From the NCBI RefSeq assembly GCF_001243045.1, contig NZ_LN849007.1, forward strand, positions 1,640,989 to 1,704,988: a DNA stretch of 64,000 bases. Direction: 5' to 3'. The notes beneath the pieces are model-generated. The model worked only from the letters and a program-made list of their open reading frames with translations. It was not told the DNA's origin and searched no databases. How positions within the stretch are numbered: the stretch's first letter is position 1; every line of letters begins with the position of its first letter. The translations under genes were made by a program, and so were the position numbers. Of the stretch, positions 54,485-62,822 are shown piece after piece. Source of the DNA: Clostridium niameyense. Its GTDB lineage: Bacteria; Bacillota; Clostridia; Clostridiales; Clostridiaceae.

Positions 54485-55294
54485 TTATTTTTCAAAAGGT
54501 TTAAATCCATACTTTTTAAATATTTCTTTTCCTTTATCAGAAGCCACTAAATCAACAAATTTATCTGCTAACTCTTTATTTTTAGCATTCTTTAGAGAAC
54601 ATACGGGTATAATTTGGTCTATATTCTTATCTTTAGGTATTTGTATGGTATCAATATCTTTATTTTGGAAAACTGAATCACTAGTTACTATAGCAGCATC
54701 TGCTTTAGAAGAAGTTAATTGAACAACTATCTCATTAACTGTAGCTGCTTTAGATATAGTATTTTTATTTATATCTGGAAGATTGTTTTTCTTTATAATC
54801 TTTTGTGCTGTCATGCCTATAGCATTAGCTTTTTCATCTCCCAACACAACCTTTACTCCAGATTTTTCCATATCTTCAAGTGATTTTATCCCTTTAGGAT
54901 TTCCTTTTTGCACTGCTATAGCTGGAGTATGGTGTGCAACCTTTTTATATGGATTTACAAGATCTTTTTTACTTGCCACGTCATAAGCCTTTACAGAACC
55001 TACTATAAATACATCACCTTTATTTCCAAGTTCCATTTGAGATATTAGCTGGGTTGAACCTGCATATATGTATTCAACTTTTACATTATTCTCCTTTTCA
55101 AACTCCTTCTTTATTTCCTCCATAGGCTTTTTAAGTCCAGCACCTGAAAATACCACTAAAGATTCCTGTTTAACTGCTTCCTTAGATTTTTCTTTAGTAC
55201 TTGCTTCTTCTTTATTACTACCACAACCCACTAATATAGTTGCAAACAAAGAAAAAACAACAATTAATGATAATAATTTCTTATTAAAATTCAT
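54485..55294 (-). CDS. modA: Molybdate-binding lipoprotein (ModA)
   Basis: A 269-residue exported solute-binding protein. The lipobox LVGC (Cys at about 24) anchors it to the membrane; the mature domain opens LVVFSGAGLKKPMEEI and includes VEYIYAGSTQLISQMELGNKGDVFI and a C-terminal ASDKGKEIFKKYGF, all typical for ModA/WtpA-type oxyanion receptors. Oxyanion contact Ser residues (SGAG, GST) are present. Delivers substrate to ModB/ModC. Confidence 0.93.
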   Translation of the reverse strand: MNFNKKLLSLIVVFSLFATILVGCGSNKEEASTKEKSKEAVKQESLVVFSGAGLKKPMEEIKKEFEKENNVKVEYIYAGSTQLISQMELGNKGDVFIVGSVKAYDVASKKDLVNPYKKVAHHTPAIAVQKGNPKGIKSLEDMEKSGVKVVLGDEKANAIGMTAQKIIKKNNLPDINKNTISKAATVNEIVVQLTSSKADAAIVTSDSVFQNKDIDTIQIPKDKNIDQIIPVCSLKNAKNKELADKFVDLVASDKGKEIFKKYGFKPFEK

Positions 55295-55342
55295 ATTATC
55301 TTCTCCCTCTTAAATAATTACATTTTATATAAAAATATTTAG

Positions 55343-56560
55343 CTAAAGTAATATAACCTCAACTAATTGACCACTTTTTAATTCATCAGATCCCTTTGGT
55401 ACATCAATTAAACAATTTGAATTTAATATAGAACTTAATATACCATTGCCTTGAGCCACTTGAGTAAGTTTTATTATGTTTTTTTCTTGTTTATACATAA
55501 TATTTGCCCTTATAAAACGTCTTATAGAACTTTTTTTAGGGAAATCCTCTACAAGGATTCCTTTAATCCTATTTATATCTATTTCTTTTATACCAATAAT
55601 TTTAGACAAAAGAGGCCTTACCATAAGTTCAAAACTTGTTATTGCTGCTCCCGGATTTCCAGAAAGACTAATTATAAGTTTTCCTTTTAAAACACTGCAA
55701 AGTAATGCAGACCCTGGCTTTATATTTACCCTCCAGAATAAGATTTCTCCTCCAAGTTTTTTTATGGCATCTGATACAATATCTTTCTCCCCTACAGAAA
55801 CCCCTCCTGTAGTTATAATTAAATCACAAACCTGTAAAGACTTTTCTATCTTGTCACACATGGATTTTAAATCATCTTCTACACTTCCTAATATAAAAGG
55901 AGTACAGTAACATTCCTTAATCCTTGCAGCTATGCAATATAAATTGCTATTATATATTTTCCCATATGTTAAATCTTCACCTATATCTAAAACTTCATCC
56001 CCTGTACTTAAAACACCCAACTTTAATTTCTTATATACTTTTACTTTAGTTATACCCACACTTGATAAAACACCAATCTCCCCGTATTTTAAGATTGTAT
56101 CTTTTTTTAAAATTAGCTGTCCTTGTTTTACATCTTCCCCTTTAGGACATACATTTTGTCCAGGAGTAAACTCATTAAATATTTTTACTTTTCCATCTTT
56201 ACATTCTACAACTTCTTGTTTTACAACACAGTTAGCACCTTTAGGTATTGGTGCTCCTGTCATAATTCTTACAGCAGTACCACAAACTACTTCCTTATCT
56301 GTATAATGACCTGCGTAAACCTTATCTATTATCTTTAAAGTAATAGGATTTTTACTATTAGCTCCTTTAGAATCCTCTCCTCTAAAGGCATAACCATCTA
56401 AAGGAGATCGATTAAAAGGCGGTTGATTTATAGGAGAGTAAATATCTTCTGCTAATATTCTTTCATGACATTTAAAAAGTTCTACTTCTTCTATATCTAA
56501 ATTAAACACTTTTTCCTTTAACATTTCTTGTGCTTTCTCCAATTCTATTCCTTGAATCAA
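55343..56560 (-). CDS. moeA: Molybdopterin molybdenumtransferase (MoeA)
   Basis: A 405-residue MoeA that inserts molybdate into adenylylated molybdopterin. Four-domain layout: linker domain with INQPPFNRSPLDGYAFRGED, domain with RIMTGAPIPKGANCVVKQE, the MPT-binding domain with LGVLSTGDEVLD, IITTGGVSVGEKDIV and ISLSGNPGAAITSFELMV, and a C-terminal beta domain. Start TTG 56560. Six bases after the MoeA-like gene, so the two are co-translated. Confidence 0.94.
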   Translation of the reverse strand: MIQGIELEKAQEMLKEKVFNLDIEEVELFKCHERILAEDIYSPINQPPFNRSPLDGYAFRGEDSKGANSKNPITLKIIDKVYAGHYTDKEVVCGTAVRIMTGAPIPKGANCVVKQEVVECKDGKVKIFNEFTPGQNVCPKGEDVKQGQLILKKDTILKYGEIGVLSSVGITKVKVYKKLKLGVLSTGDEVLDIGEDLTYGKIYNSNLYCIAARIKECYCTPFILGSVEDDLKSMCDKIEKSLQVCDLIITTGGVSVGEKDIVSDAIKKLGGEILFWRVNIKPGSALLCSVLKGKLIISLSGNPGAAITSFELMVRPLLSKIIGIKEIDINRIKGILVEDFPKKSSIRRFIRANIMYKQEKNIIKLTQVAQGNGILSSILNSNCLIDVPKGSDELKSGQLVEVILL

Positions 56561-56565
56561 CTAAA

Positions 56566-57588
56566 TCACCATCCTTTTCCAAAACTACAGTTTGGATATC
56601 TGCAAATTTCACAGCCTAAACAAAATCCTCCGTGTCCATAAGCTGCTAAATCCCTTTTAGTAATCTTCTCTCCAGCTAACACTCGTGGAAGTACCAAATC
56701 AAAAATAGTTGTTTTAGCATACATAACACACCCTGGCAATCCTAATATAGGGACATTACCCTTATATGAGATTAAAAACATTGCTCCTGGCAATACTGGT
56801 GCCCCATAAGAAATTATTGTAGCTCCTGTATTTTTGATAGCTGTTGGTGTAGTATCATCTGGATCTACAGACATTCCCCCAGTACATAATATAAGTTCCG
56901 CTCCTTCACTTATAAAGTCTTCTATAGCTTTTGTAATTCTATTAGGATTGTCATCTGATATAATACTTCCTATTACCTCACAATTAAATTTAGATATTTT
57001 TTCTTTTATTACAGGACCAAAAGCATCTTTTATTCTTCCATGATAAACTTCATTTCCGGTAATAATTATAGCTACCTTAAATTTTTTATAAGGTCTTATA
57101 TTAACTATCTTTTTACCTTCTGTTAGTTTTTCTGCCTCTAGTATTTTTTTTTCATCTATTACAAGAGGTATAACTCTAGTACCTGCTACTTTTTCTCCTT
57201 TTTTAACAGGTATATTATTATGTCTTGTAGCTAACATAATTTCATCTATTAAATTTAACTCCATTAGAAGTTCTCTATCTACTTTTAAAATTCCATCCCT
57301 ATCTGCAATAAAATTTATCTTTCCTTCCTTTACTTCTGAAAAACTTAATCCTTCTCCGGCAGATAAGTCTTTAAGTCTTTCTGCTGCTTCATTTTCATGA
57401 AGAAAGCCTTCTTTTTTCTCCCAGACATATAAATGGTCTTTTCCTAAAGATAATAAAACAGGTATATCATCTTTAGTAACTATATGACCTTTTTTGAAAG
57501 CCCGATCCTTTATTTTTCCAGGTATAATTTGAGTAATATCATGACATAATACTGTTCCTATGGCTTCTTTAGTAGGTATTTTTTTCAT
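56566..57588 (-). CDS. MoeA/MogA-like molybdopterin-binding protein with Cys-rich tail
   Basis: A 340-residue protein. The N-terminus (about 1-60: TKEAIGTVLCHDITQIIPG) resembles the start of MoeA, the centre (about 160-310) is a molybdopterin-binding domain with VAIIITGNEVYHGRI, ILCTGGMSVDPDDTT and PILGLPGCVMYAKTT, and the last 20 residues hold a cysteine cluster (FCLGCEICRYPNCSFGKGW) with four Cys that could bind a metal or an Fe-S cluster. Found next to moeA in several anaerobes; it may act on the cofactor or transfer it to an enzyme. Exact role unknown. Confidence 0.88.
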   Translation of the reverse strand: MKKIPTKEAIGTVLCHDITQIIPGKIKDRAFKKGHIVTKDDIPVLLSLGKDHLYVWEKKEGFLHENEAAERLKDLSAGEGLSFSEVKEGKINFIADRDGILKVDRELLMELNLIDEIMLATRHNNIPVKKGEKVAGTRVIPLVIDEKKILEAEKLTEGKKIVNIRPYKKFKVAIIITGNEVYHGRIKDAFGPVIKEKISKFNCEVIGSIISDDNPNRITKAIEDFISEGAELILCTGGMSVDPDDTTPTAIKNTGATIISYGAPVLPGAMFLISYKGNVPILGLPGCVMYAKTTIFDLVLPRVLAGEKITKRDLAAYGHGGFCLGCEICRYPNCSFGKGW

Positions 57589-57619
57589 AAGTTATTTCTC
57601 CTTTCACAATATTTATGTA

Positions 57620-58057
57620 TTACTTTTCCACTATATCTATAACATCGCCAACCTTAGTAATGCCACCTTTTAATACTCTAGTAAAAATTCCTTCTCTTGG
57701 CATTATACAATCTCCTACTGCTTTGTAGATAGCACAACCACTATGACACTTCTTTCCTATTTGTGTAACTTCTAATTCTATATCTTCATTTATTTTTAAC
57801 TTAGTTCCTATTGGCAATTTAGCTAAATCAATACCTTGAACTAAAATATTTTCTCCAAAAGCTCCCTTATCTACATTTACACCTTTTTTCTTAAACTCCT
57901 CTACCTTCTCAAAAGATAATAAACTTACTTGTCTATGCCATTTTCCTGCATGAGCATCACCTTTTATCCCATGTTCTTTAATTAATTCTACTGTTCCCAC
58001 ATCTTTTTTTTGAACTCCTTTTTCTTTACTAAGACAGACCGCTACTATTTTTCCCAT
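57620..58057 (-). CDS. MOSC domain protein
   Basis: A 145-residue single-domain MOSC protein with GIKGDAHAGKWHRQVSLLS, GAFGENILVQGIDLAKLPIG and the conserved Cys motif IGKKCHSGCAIYKAVGDCIM. MOSC domains carry sulfur for the molybdenum cofactor and bind the pterin. In this operon it may sulfurate Moco or act as a carrier. Seven bases before it ends moaA. Confidence 0.9.
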   Translation of the reverse strand: MGKIVAVCLSKEKGVQKKDVGTVELIKEHGIKGDAHAGKWHRQVSLLSFEKVEEFKKKGVNVDKGAFGENILVQGIDLAKLPIGTKLKINEDIELEVTQIGKKCHSGCAIYKAVGDCIMPREGIFTRVLKGGITKVGDVIDIVEK

Positions 58058-58063
58058 AATTAA

Positions 58064-59056
58064 TTACCCTCCTATTTGAAACATAGATCTATTATCATAT
58101 TTAGAATTTTTATCTTGTTTATTTTCTTTAACACTTTTAAATTCATGATGTTGTGGCTTGTCCTTTATAGCCGTATATATTACTTCTTTTAACTTTTCAT
58201 CACTTATACCTTCTCTTAATTTTTCTTTTAAATCTATTCCCAAATTCCAATGAAGACACAATTTTAAAAATCCTTCTGATGTTAAACGCACCCTATTACA
58301 TCTATTACAAAACTCATGACTTATAGGGCTTATAAATCCTATTGTGCCCTTGGCATTAGGAATCTTATAGTAAGAAGCTGGTCCTAATCCCACTACCTCT
58401 TTACATGATATTAGTTCTTTTTCTTTTTCTATAATTTCTTTTACTTTATCATTTTCAATAGTAGTAAATCTACCACCTAATCCTATAGGCATTAATTCTA
58501 TAAATCTTATATGTATAGGATATTTTTCTGTAAGAGTTACAAATTCTATAACTTCTGTAATATTAACCTCTTTCATAGTTACCACATTTAACTTTACACA
58601 ACTTATACCTTTTTCTAAAGCTAAAATTATTCCTCTTTTAACCTTATGGAAAACATCCATACGAGTAACTTTCATAAATTTTTCTCTATCTAATGTATCT
58701 AAACTTATATTAATTCTGTCTAGCCCTGCATCCACTAATTCATCTATATATTCTGGAAGATACACCCCATTAGTTGTAATACTAACTTCTTTTATTCCCT
58801 CAACCCCTTTAATTTCTCTTATAAGATTTGGTATGTTTTTTCTAACTAAAGGCTCTCCCCCTGTTATACGAATATTTTCTATACCAAGCTTAGCACAACT
58901 TTTAACCACTCTTAGTATTTCATCAAATCTCAAAATATCATCATGTGATAACAAATCAATACCTTCTTCAGGCATACAATAAACACATCTAAGATTGCAC
59001 CTATCTGTAACAGATATTCTAAGATAGTCTATTTTTCTTCCTATATTATCAATCAC
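58064..59056 (-). CDS. moaA: GTP 3',8-cyclase (MoaA)
   Basis: A 330-residue radical SAM enzyme for the first step of Moco synthesis. The N-terminal cluster motif CNLRCVYCMPEEG, SAM motif TGGEPLVRKNI and the C-terminal second cluster motif EFCNRCNRVRLTSEG with the third Cys in FLKLCLHW are present, and the protein ends in GlyGly (FQIGG) as required for the active site. GTG 59056 follows GGGGAG; it overlaps mobB by eight bases. Confidence 0.95.
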   Translation of the reverse strand: MIDNIGRKIDYLRISVTDRCNLRCVYCMPEEGIDLLSHDDILRFDEILRVVKSCAKLGIENIRITGGEPLVRKNIPNLIREIKGVEGIKEVSITTNGVYLPEYIDELVDAGLDRINISLDTLDREKFMKVTRMDVFHKVKRGIILALEKGISCVKLNVVTMKEVNITEVIEFVTLTEKYPIHIRFIELMPIGLGGRFTTIENDKVKEIIEKEKELISCKEVVGLGPASYYKIPNAKGTIGFISPISHEFCNRCNRVRLTSEGFLKLCLHWNLGIDLKEKLREGISDEKLKEVIYTAIKDKPQHHEFKSVKENKQDKNSKYDNRSMFQIGG

Positions 59057-59558
59057 TAATTTTCTCCCCTATTTTTAATATTTTCTGTTCAATCAAATCT
59101 ACAAATCCTTTATAATCATTTATGTCATATACAGGTATATTATCTACATTATGACTTATATCACTAGCTATAGCTATTAAGTGTTCCTTTTTAGATATTA
59201 CATTCTTATACATTTTTGAACGAACAACCTCTATTTTAGGTTTACTACTATTTTTAAATCCCTCTACTATAACTAAATCTGCATCAGAATTAAGTTCTAT
59301 TAACTCATCTAAAGTCCATTCTCGCTGCACTTTTTTTATCATAGCAATTTTATTAGGAGATGAAATGGTTACACTAGATGCCCCTGCCTTAGCATGACGA
59401 TAAGTATCCTTTCCTTCTTTATCCACATCAAATCCATGAACATCATGTTTTATTGTAGCCACATTATATCCTCTTCTAACTAATTCTTTTAACAATTTTT
59501 CTATTAAAGTAGTTTTGCCTACATTAGACTTACCAACAACAGAAACAACAGGTACCAT
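59049..59558 (-). CDS. mobB: Molybdopterin-guanine dinucleotide adapter protein MobB
   Basis: A 169-residue P-loop GTPase with Walker A VGKSNVGKTTLIEKLL, the following IKHDVHGFDVDKEGKDTYRH region (given in part as KHDVHGFDVDKEGKDTYRH) and VIVEGFKNSSKPKIEV. It assists MobA in forming the guanine dinucleotide form of Moco. Starts 15 bases after mobA and overlaps moaA. Confidence 0.93.
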   Translation of the reverse strand: MVPVVSVVGKSNVGKTTLIEKLLKELVRRGYNVATIKHDVHGFDVDKEGKDTYRHAKAGASSVTISSPNKIAMIKKVQREWTLDELIELNSDADLVIVEGFKNSSKPKIEVVRSKMYKNVISKKEHLIAIASDISHNVDNIPVYDINDYKGFVDLIEQKILKIGEKISD

Positions 59559-59573
59559 TATATCCTCCTCATT

Positions 59574-60161
59574 TTAATAATTATTTCCTATAAGTTCCTT
59601 ATAATCTTTAGGAGTATTTATATTCTTAAATTGATTTTTAATATTTTTACAACATGTTAATTCTTTTTCATTTATGTAATGAACCTTTATACTAGAATAT
59701 AATAGAGTAATTTTTCTTATATCATTCTTTAGATAACTTTCTATTTTATTTAAACAATTTTTTTTATAAATTGCACATAAAGGTTGTAATTTTTTATTTA
59801 CAATAGGAACTAAAGCATCATATTCGCTCTTAAAATTTCCTAAATAATTCACTAAATCCCTCTTTATCATAGGCATATCACACGCAACACATAGACATTC
59901 ATTATAGGTAGCATTATTAAGAGCTGAATGAATTCCACTTAAAGGACCTTTATTAGGTAATATATCTTCTACTATTCTTACCCCCAAATATTTATAGTCT
60001 TGTTTTTTATTAGATACTATAACTATTTCTTTATAATCTTTAAGTTCTTCTATAATAAGTTCTATAAATCTCTTATCTTTTATCTTTAATAAAGATTTAT
60101 CATTAAAATTCATTCTACTACTTTTTCCACCTGCTAATATTACTGCAGTTTTGTCTATCAT
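59574..60161 (-). CDS. mobA: Molybdenum cofactor guanylyltransferase MobA
   Basis: A 195-residue nucleotidyltransferase with the signature AVILAGGKSSRMNFNDKSLL, GPLSGIHSALNN and CVACDMPMIKRDLV for GTP and metal binding. It attaches GMP to Moco, the form used by DMSO-reductase-type enzymes such as formate dehydrogenase and nitrate reductase. No such enzyme is encoded in the window. Confidence 0.93.
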   Translation of the reverse strand: MIDKTAVILAGGKSSRMNFNDKSLLKIKDKRFIELIIEELKDYKEIVIVSNKKQDYKYLGVRIVEDILPNKGPLSGIHSALNNATYNECLCVACDMPMIKRDLVNYLGNFKSEYDALVPIVNKKLQPLCAIYKKNCLNKIESYLKNDIRKITLLYSSIKVHYINEKELTCCKNIKNQFKNINTPKDYKELIGNNY

Positions 60162-60188
60162 TAAATCACCTCTAAGTTTTATAAATGC

Positions 60189-60662
60189 CTATATTTCATT
60201 TATAAAAGTTCCACTTTTCCCCCCAGTTTTTGAGAAAAGATGAATATCACCAATAACCATCTTTTTATCTACAGCCTTACACATATCATATATAGTAAGT
60301 GCAGCTACCGAAACCATAGTTAAAGCTTCCATTTCTACTCCTGTTTTTCCAGTAGTTTTAACTGTGCTTTCTATATTTATACAAAAGTTTTCTTTATCGA
60401 TACTAAAATTAATTTCACTACCTGTAAGCATAAGAGGATGACACATAGGAATTAAATCACTAGTTTTTTTTCCTCCCATTATAGCTGCAACTCTAGCTAC
60501 TCCTAAAACATCTCCTTTACCAATATCACCTTTTATTACAAGATTTAAAGTTTCTTTAGACATTTTTACTTTTCCACGAGCCACAGCTATTCTAGTAGTT
60601 TCATTTTTATTGGTAACATCAACCATTATAGCCTTACCTTCTTTGTCAAAATGATTCAACAT
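60189..60662 (-). CDS. moaC: Cyclic pyranopterin monophosphate synthase (MoaC)
   Basis: A 157-residue enzyme acting after MoaA. Motifs: [60 protein letters not shown] and FSKTGGKSG near the end. ATG 60662 lies close after GAAGGTG; ten more in-frame codons upstream overlap that site. It is the first gene of the operon, directly downstream of the Moco riboswitch and terminator. Confidence 0.95.
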   Translation of the reverse strand: MLNHFDKEGKAIMVDVTNKNETTRIAVARGKVKMSKETLNLVIKGDIGKGDVLGVARVAAIMGGKKTSDLIPMCHPLMLTGSEINFSIDKENFCINIESTVKTTGKTGVEMEALTMVSVAALTIYDMCKAVDKKMVIGDIHLFSKTGGKSGTFINEI

Positions 60663-60699
60663 TATTTCACCTTCTTTTATATACTTTTTCAAACCTATA

Positions 60700-60738
60700 A
60701 AAAATACGCTTATTTTTCATTGCACGAGAAATAAGCGT
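60700..60738 (-). terminator. Riboswitch-controlled terminator upstream of moaC
   Basis: On the minus strand ACGCTTATTT pairs with AAATAAGCGT and is followed by ATTTTTTAT. An alternative hairpin just upstream (AATAAG-TA-CGTAG with CTACG-CTTATT, 60758-60730) would take up the first arm and act as antiterminator. Confidence 0.85.
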
Positions 60739-60756
60739 AGTGGTCCTACGTACTTA

Positions 60757-60866
60757 TTCCCCTTTCCAAATTCGGGAGGCATCCTCATTTCTAAGAACAC
60801 CCTGTGGATATAAAATCCAGACTAATATTCCCTGGGAAATCCTTTAGGCATATTAATTCGGAGAAC
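60757..60866 (-). promoter_or_regulatory. Molybdenum/tungsten cofactor riboswitch (Moco RNA motif)
   Basis: On the minus strand a short P1 (TTCTCC with GGGGAA) encloses CCGAATTAATATGCC, GGATTTCCCAGGG, CACAGGGTG and the strongly conserved GATGCCTCCCGA...TTGGAAAGGGG part of the Moco motif. It sits in front of moaC and the whole molybdenum operon. The 3' arm of P1 overlaps the antiterminator, so cofactor binding would favour termination. The class is known to sense Moco or its tungsten form; which one applies here is not certain. Confidence 0.9.
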
Positions 60867-60867
60867 A

Positions 60868-60897
60868 ATTTTAGTATTTATTAAATTTATTTGTCTA
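60868..60897 (-). promoter_or_regulatory. Likely promoter of the molybdenum operon
   Basis: On the minus strand TAGACA (60897-60892) and TAAAAT (60873-60868) are 18 bases apart and directly precede the riboswitch aptamer. Confidence 0.5.
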
Positions 60898-60966
60898 AAT
60901 TATAATATATATAATATCACTAACTTATGTTTTTGTTAAATCCATTTAGTTAAATTATTTTTATTA

Positions 60967-60996
60967 TTAGACTTAAAATGCTACATTTTGTATAAT
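60967..60996 (+). promoter_or_regulatory. Likely promoter of the divergent mogA/moaB gene
   Basis: TTAGAC (60967-60972) and a perfect TATAAT (60991-60996) are 18 bases apart, 47 bases before the start codon. This transcript does not contain the riboswitch. Confidence 0.5.
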
Positions 60997-61043
60997 TAGA
61001 TATATTCATAATTTAAAACATAAAAAATGAAAGAAGGTATCTT

Positions 61044-61532
61044 ATGTTTAAGGTTGGCATTATTACTGCTAGTGATAAGGGTTTTAAAAATGAAAGAGTA
61101 GATGAAAGCGGTAAAGTAATTAAAGAGATTATATGTAATAAAGGTTATACTGTAGATGAATATATTATATTACCTGACGATAAAGAACAACTAAAAAATG
61201 AACTTATAAAAATGTGTGACGTTTTAAAAGTTAACCTAATTTTAACCACTGGCGGAACAGGATTTAGCAAAAGAGATGTAACTCCTGAAGCTACACTAGA
61301 GGTTATAGAAAGAGAAACTCCTGGAATATCTGAAGCCATGAGATTTAATAGTTTAAACTATACACCTCGGGCTATGTTATCTAGGGGAGTATCCGGTATT
61401 CGTAATAACACATTAATTATAAATCTTCCTGGAAGCCCTAAAGCTGTACGCGAATGTCTTGATTATATTTTAGATAGCATACATCATGGATTAGAAATCT
61501 TACTTGGACTAGACAGTGAGTGCAGTAGATAA
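61044..61532 (+). CDS. MogA/MoaB family molybdopterin adenylyltransferase
   Basis: A 162-residue protein with the molybdopterin-binding fold: GIITASDKGFKNERVDESG at the N-terminus, LILTTGGTGFSKRDVTPEAT for the pterin site with the Asp, and SRGVSGIRNNTLIINLPGSPKA. It adenylates molybdopterin before metal insertion by MoeA. It is divergent from the main operon and, unlike it, is not preceded by the riboswitch, so it may be expressed constitutively. AGAAGG precedes ATG 61044. Confidence 0.93.
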   Translation: MFKVGIITASDKGFKNERVDESGKVIKEIICNKGYTVDEYIILPDDKEQLKNELIKMCDVLKVNLILTTGGTGFSKRDVTPEATLEVIERETPGISEAMRFNSLNYTPRAMLSRGVSGIRNNTLIINLPGSPKAVRECLDYILDSIHHGLEILLGLDSECSR

Positions 61533-61549
61533 ATTTATTTTAATAAAAT

Positions 61550-61606
61550 AAATCTGTATAGCTATAAAAACATATAGAAACTACACTGCAATAGCTATAC
61601 AGATTT
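61550..61606 (+). terminator. Bidirectional terminator
   Basis: AAATCTGTATAGCTAT and ATAGCTATACAGATTT form a 16-bp perfect stem with a T-rich end, between the convergent mogA/moaB and ribokinase genes. Confidence 0.8.
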
Positions 61607-61621
61607 TTATAAGATTAATAT

Positions 61622-62551
61622 TTAAGAATTTTCCCTCATAAATTTTTCTATATCTTCCATATAAGGCATAGATGGAGCTGTTCCTAATTTTGTTACCGAT
61701 AAAGCAGCTACAGCATTTCCATATTTTGTAGCTTCGAATATATCTTTTCCGTGTGATAGTGCAGCTACAAATCCACCATTGAATGCATCTCCTGCTCCTG
61801 TAGTGTCTACGGCTTTAACTCTGTATGCTTTTATAAATTCATCTTTTTTTAAAGTTTTTACATAAACACCCTTTGATCCTAATGTTATTACTACATTATC
61901 TATACCCTTCTGTTGTAAAATACAAGCAGCCTTTTTTACATCTTCCATGGTTTTTATTTTCACACCTGTAAACTCTCCTGCCTCCACTTCATTAGGAGTA
62001 ATTATATCTATCAATTTTAATATAGAATCTGATATTAATTGCACTGGTGCTGGGTTTAAAACCACTTGAATATTATTTTCACTAGCTATTGAAATTACTT
62101 TTTCTAAGGCATCTTTATTTGTTTCTAATTGAGTTACAAAAATATCACAATTTTTTATTTCTTCTGTAACCATTTCTATTTCTGTATCTGTAATATTTCC
62201 ACAGGCACCTGAAATAACAACAATTTCATTTTCACTTGTATTTGAATCTACTGTAATTAAAGCTGTACCTGTAGATAATTGTTTATCCTCAAACATATAC
62301 TTTGTATCCATCTTTTCTTTTTTATATGTCTCTAATGCCAATTGTCCAAAAACATCTTTACCAATTTTTGATATAAAAGTAACATCTCCTCCAGCCCTTT
62401 TAGCAGCTATAGCCTGGTTAGAACCTTTTCCTCCTGGCCCTATTTTAAAGCTTTCTCCTTTTACAGTTTCTCCTGGAACCGGCAAATGAGGTGTACGTGC
62501 CATTAAGTCTGCTATAAAGCTCCCGAATACTACAATTTTCTTTTTCATCAT
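61622..62551 (-). CDS. rbsK: Ribokinase (PfkB family)
   Basis: A 309-residue sugar kinase. The N-terminal FGSFIADLMARTPHLPVPGE and GGKGSNQAIAAKRAGGDV bind the sugar, NPAPV follows in the middle, and the C-terminal DTTGAGDAFNGGFVAAL carries the catalytic Asp and anion hole. The sequence is closest to ribokinase/deoxyribokinase among PfkB members. No ribose transporter is adjacent, so the gene stands alone. ATG 62551 follows GGAGAG by seven bases. The gap after it (62552-62822) is AT-rich and contains TATAAT at 62778-62783, the probable -10 box of the next gene. Confidence 0.9.
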   Translation of the reverse strand: MMKKKIVVFGSFIADLMARTPHLPVPGETVKGESFKIGPGGKGSNQAIAAKRAGGDVTFISKIGKDVFGQLALETYKKEKMDTKYMFEDKQLSTGTALITVDSNTSENEIVVISGACGNITDTEIEMVTEEIKNCDIFVTQLETNKDALEKVISIASENNIQVVLNPAPVQLISDSILKLIDIITPNEVEAGEFTGVKIKTMEDVKKAACILQQKGIDNVVITLGSKGVYVKTLKKDEFIKAYRVKAVDTTGAGDAFNGGFVAALSHGKDIFEATKYGNAVAALSVTKLGTAPSMPYMEDIEKFMRENS

Positions 62552-62822
62552 ACCCTAACTCTCCTTTATTACCTTAAGAAAAATAATCTTCATATTTATA
62601 TAAACCATATTATCACAAAATAAATAATTCTATTTATTATTCTTCCAATATAATATTATTTATTTTAATTTCTCTAAAATAATATTACTCTAACTACTAT
62701 AAGATATTAAATTAATCTTAGAACCTACTCTATATAAAAACATCGTAAAGATTTAATAATACGTATATCTTATATGTTATAATGTTGATATATATATACA
62801 TGTAAGGAGTAATTTATTTACT

